A stretch of DNA of 7,868 nt from an uncultured Erysipelotrichaceae bacterium. GTDB lineage: Bacteria > Bacillota_I > Bacilli_A > Erysipelotrichales > Coprobacillaceae. Within the stretch, counting starts at the first letter, position 1, and the number at the start of each line of letters is the position of its first letter. The stretch is taken from NCBI GenBank assembly GCA_900317015.1, contig ONFH01000266.1:1-7868 (forward strand). The letters are read 5' to 3'. Positions 5,926-7,868 of the stretch are shown piece by piece. The notes under the pieces were generated by a model, which did no database searches, was not told where the DNA came from, and worked only from the letters and a program-made list of their open reading frames with translations. Position numbers and translations under genes: made by a program.

Positions 5926-6960
5926 CTAAAATGATGGACCCACAAAATTCAGTCCTGTATTTTCTTTTAAGCCAAACATCAGATTCATGTTCTGAATAGC
6001 CTGGCCTGCTGTCCCTTTGACCATATTATCGATCGTTGAGGCAATAATTAATGTATGATCATGTTCATCATAATGTAATGAAATATCACAGTAGTTCGTA
6101 TATTGAACGAACTTCAAGTCGGCATTCTTACCAAGTGGTAAGACGCGGACAAACTGTTCATCCTTATATGTATCGACATATGTTTTATAAACATCTTCTA
6201 AAGTCACATCATCTTTTAATGTCACATAGATCGTTGAGACGATGCCACGGTTGACTGGTAATAAATGCGGAACGAAAGTGACATACATTTTCTCTTGAGC
6301 CACTTTTGAAAGTTCCTGTTCCATCTCTGGCATATGACGATGATTTCCCGCTTTATATGGATGATATGATTCATTCGTTTTGGTAAAGTGAGTATCTTCC
6401 GTCAGTTTCTTACCAGAGCCGGTCGTTCCTGAAGCACTGTCCACAATGATCTTTGTGTCTTTATAATAATGTTCTTTTAATAGAGGATATAAGCCAAGAT
6501 TGACTGTTGTCGGGTAGCAGCCAGGATTCCCGATGAGGTTTGCGTTTTTGATCTCTTCACGATGTAGTTCTGGCAGACCATAGACCTGTTTTTCGTGGAG
6601 GTCTTTGAAATCATAAGCCTTGCCGTACCACTTCTCGTATTCTGCTTCTGAGTCGAGACGGAAGTCAGCACCTAAGTCAATAAACTTCTTACCAGCATCT
6701 AAACATGCTTTCGCATATTTTTCAGAGATACCCGCTGGCAATCCGGCAAAAACGATATCCGCATTCTTGATAACTTCATCGTCTTCTTCAAAGACCAGAT
6801 TACAGATCTGATAAAAAGAAGGATAAAGGTCAGAGACCTTTTGTCCTAAATAAGAATGAGATCCAATTCCTGTGACTTCCACTTCTGGATGCATTAATAA
6901 TAATCTTAAAACTTCATTGCCGGCATAACCGCTGGCCCCAATAATACCTGCTTTAATCAA
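5926..6960 (-). CDS. argC: N-acetyl-gamma-glutamyl-phosphate reductase
   Basis: A 344-residue reductase that converts N-acetylglutamyl phosphate, the ArgB product, to N-acetylglutamate semialdehyde with NADPH. The N-terminal Rossmann loop is [17 protein letters not shown] (residues 5-21). The active-site cysteine is Cys148 in [10 protein letters not shown], close to the PROSITE ArgC signature. The conserved GNHRHMPEM (206-214) supplies the catalytic histidine, and [16 protein letters not shown] is a further family landmark. The start is TTG 6960, which overlaps the last 8 nt of argH; AAAGGTG lies 7 nt upstream. The next in-frame ATG (Met23) would cut off the dinucleotide-binding loop, so TTG is clearly preferred. 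The overlap suggests translational coupling with argH. Confidence 0.97.
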   Translation of the reverse strand: MIKAGIIGASGYAGNEVLRLLLMHPEVEVTGIGSHSYLGQKVSDLYPSFYQICNLVFEEDDEVIKNADIVFAGLPAGISEKYAKACLDAGKKFIDLGADFRLDSEAEYEKWYGKAYDFKDLHEKQVYGLPELHREEIKNANLIGNPGCYPTTVNLGLYPLLKEHYYKDTKIIVDSASGTTGSGKKLTEDTHFTKTNESYHPYKAGNHRHMPEMEQELSKVAQEKMYVTFVPHLLPVNRGIVSTIYVTLKDDVTLEDVYKTYVDTYKDEQFVRVLPLGKNADLKFVQYTNYCDISLHYDEHDHTLIIASTIDNMVKGTAGQAIQNMNLMFGLKENTGLNFVGPSF

Positions 6961-7868
6961 TCTCGTTCACCTTTGCTTTAACTCTTTCAATATTGGCTTT
7001 CTCCACTTCTGGTGAAGGACCACCAATGACTTTTCTATTTTTTAAGCATGTCTCTAAAGCAATGGCTTCATAGACATCTTCATCAAAGAGATCACTATAT
7101 TTCTTATAGATCTCTAATGGTAATGTTTCTAAAGTATGATCAGACTCAATGCAGTAAGCCACTAACTGACCTGTGACTTTATAAGCATCTCTGAAGGCTG
7201 CACCCTTTTTTGTTAAGTAATCGGCACAGTCTGTGGCATTGATAAAGCCTTTGGCAGCAGCCTGTCTCATTTTCTCTTTATGGACAGTCATCGTTTTGAT
7301 CATGTCCGTAAAGACTGGCAAACATAAGAGAACCTGATCGATCGCATCAAATAGGTTTTCCTTATCTTCCTGCATATCTTTATTATAAGCAAGTGGGAGA
7401 CCCTTCATCATCGTAAGTAACGTTGTATTATCACCGATGACTCTGGCCGTCTTCCCTCTGACTAATTCCGCAATATCGGGATTCTTCTTCTGTGGCATGA
7501 TGCTTGAGCCCGTGGCATAAGCATCATCCAAATCGATGAATTTGAATTCCCATGAACACCATAAGATCACTTCTTCTGAGAATCTTGAAAGGTGCATCAT
7601 AATGAGCGCTAAGGCATTACTAAACTCGATCGCATAGTCACGATCAGAAACACCATCCATAGAATTATACATGATATCATTCATGCCTAATTCTTCCGCT
7701 ACGAACTGACGATCTAATGGATAGGTCGTGGTTGCTAAAGCACCAGAACCAAGTGGTGAAACATTAACACGTTGATCGATATCATTTAAACGATCGATAT
7801 CTCTTAAGAACATTTCACTATAAGCCATCAGATGATGGGCAAAAGTCACTGGCTGTGCTCTTTGTAAA
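6953..7868 (-). CDS. argH: Argininosuccinate lyase, C-terminal two thirds (5' end beyond the window)
   Basis: The visible 304 residues continue in frame to the right edge, starting [16 protein letters not shown], a conserved internal ArgH segment that normally follows the catalytic Thr-His. About 150 N-terminal residues are therefore missing only because the window ends. The enzyme splits argininosuccinate into arginine and fumarate, the last step of the pathway, as a cytoplasmic homotetramer. The flexible catalytic loop with the active serine is [20 protein letters not shown], the signature of the lyase/fumarase superfamily. [16 protein letters not shown] and [16 protein letters not shown] are ArgH-specific. 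The stop codon TAA (6955-6953) falls inside the first codons of argC. The operon promoter, and possibly argG, would lie to the right. Confidence 0.97.
   Translation of the reverse strand, partial: LQRAQPVTFAHHLMAYSEMFLRDIDRLNDIDQRVNVSPLGSGALATTTYPLDRQFVAEELGMNDIMYNSMDGVSDRDYAIEFSNALALIMMHLSRFSEEVILWCSWEFKFIDLDDAYATGSSIMPQKKNPDIAELVRGKTARVIGDNTTLLTMMKGLPLAYNKDMQEDKENLFDAIDQVLLCLPVFTDMIKTMTVHKEKMRQAAAKGFINATDCADYLTKKGAAFRDAYKVTGQLVAYCIESDHTLETLPLEIYKKYSDLFDEDVYEAIALETCLKNRKVIGGPSPEVEKANIERVKAKVNEID
6968..6974 (-). promoter_or_regulatory. Ribosome binding site that fixes the TTG start of argC
   Basis: AAAGGTG inside the end of argH, 7 nt before TTG 6960. No ATG or GTG gives a complete ArgC N terminus, so this site decides the unusual start. 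Confidence 0.8.

Overview
This is a low-GC (roughly 40 %) window from a bacterial chromosome. Every supportable gene lies on the minus strand, so transcription runs from the right edge to the left. Strong Shine-Dalgarno sequences (AGGAGGT, AAAGGAG, AAGGTGA), hairpin-plus-T-run terminators and the protein types all point to a Bacillota (Firmicutes) member. An Erysipelotrichia-like or Clostridia-like gut organism is a reasonable but unproven guess.

Right half (7868 to 3801): the end of an arginine biosynthesis operon in the order argH (its 5' part lies beyond the right edge), argC, argJ, argB. The genes are packed tightly: an 8-nt overlap, then gaps of 11 and 14 nt. argC uses a TTG start and argJ a GTG start, both supported by good Shine-Dalgarno sequences. 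The operon ends in a clear intrinsic terminator whose stem contains the argB stop codon. ArgC, ArgJ and ArgB are consecutive steps of acetylated ornithine synthesis, and ArgH is the last step to arginine. argD and argF do not follow argB, so they must be elsewhere.

Middle (3800 to 2013): a two-gene unit with its own promoter and terminator. It encodes a metallo-beta-lactamase-fold hydrolase of the N-acyl homoserine lactonase-like type and a membrane-anchored short-chain dehydrogenase. Each gene carries one apparent single-base insertion that breaks the frame, in an A6 run for the hydrolase and near the 3' end for the dehydrogenase.

Left part (2012 to 725): a probable two-gene unit with a cytidylate-kinase-like protein and a DJ-1/PfpI family protein, closed by an intrinsic terminator. 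About 290 bases of AT-rich non-coding DNA follow, with a catabolite-repression-like (cre) palindrome over a candidate promoter. The last gene is a zinc-dependent alcohol dehydrogenase interrupted by an in-frame TAA at codon 44, which runs off the left edge.

No tRNA, rRNA, CRISPR array, insertion sequence or phage gene is visible. The window is mostly ordinary metabolic DNA and I do not see a convincing new biological system. The most notable pattern is that three of the four accessory enzymes (the alcohol dehydrogenase, the hydrolase and the short-chain dehydrogenase) each carry one lesion, while the arginine genes, the kinase-like gene and the DJ-1 gene are clean. This could be real gene decay or sequence error.
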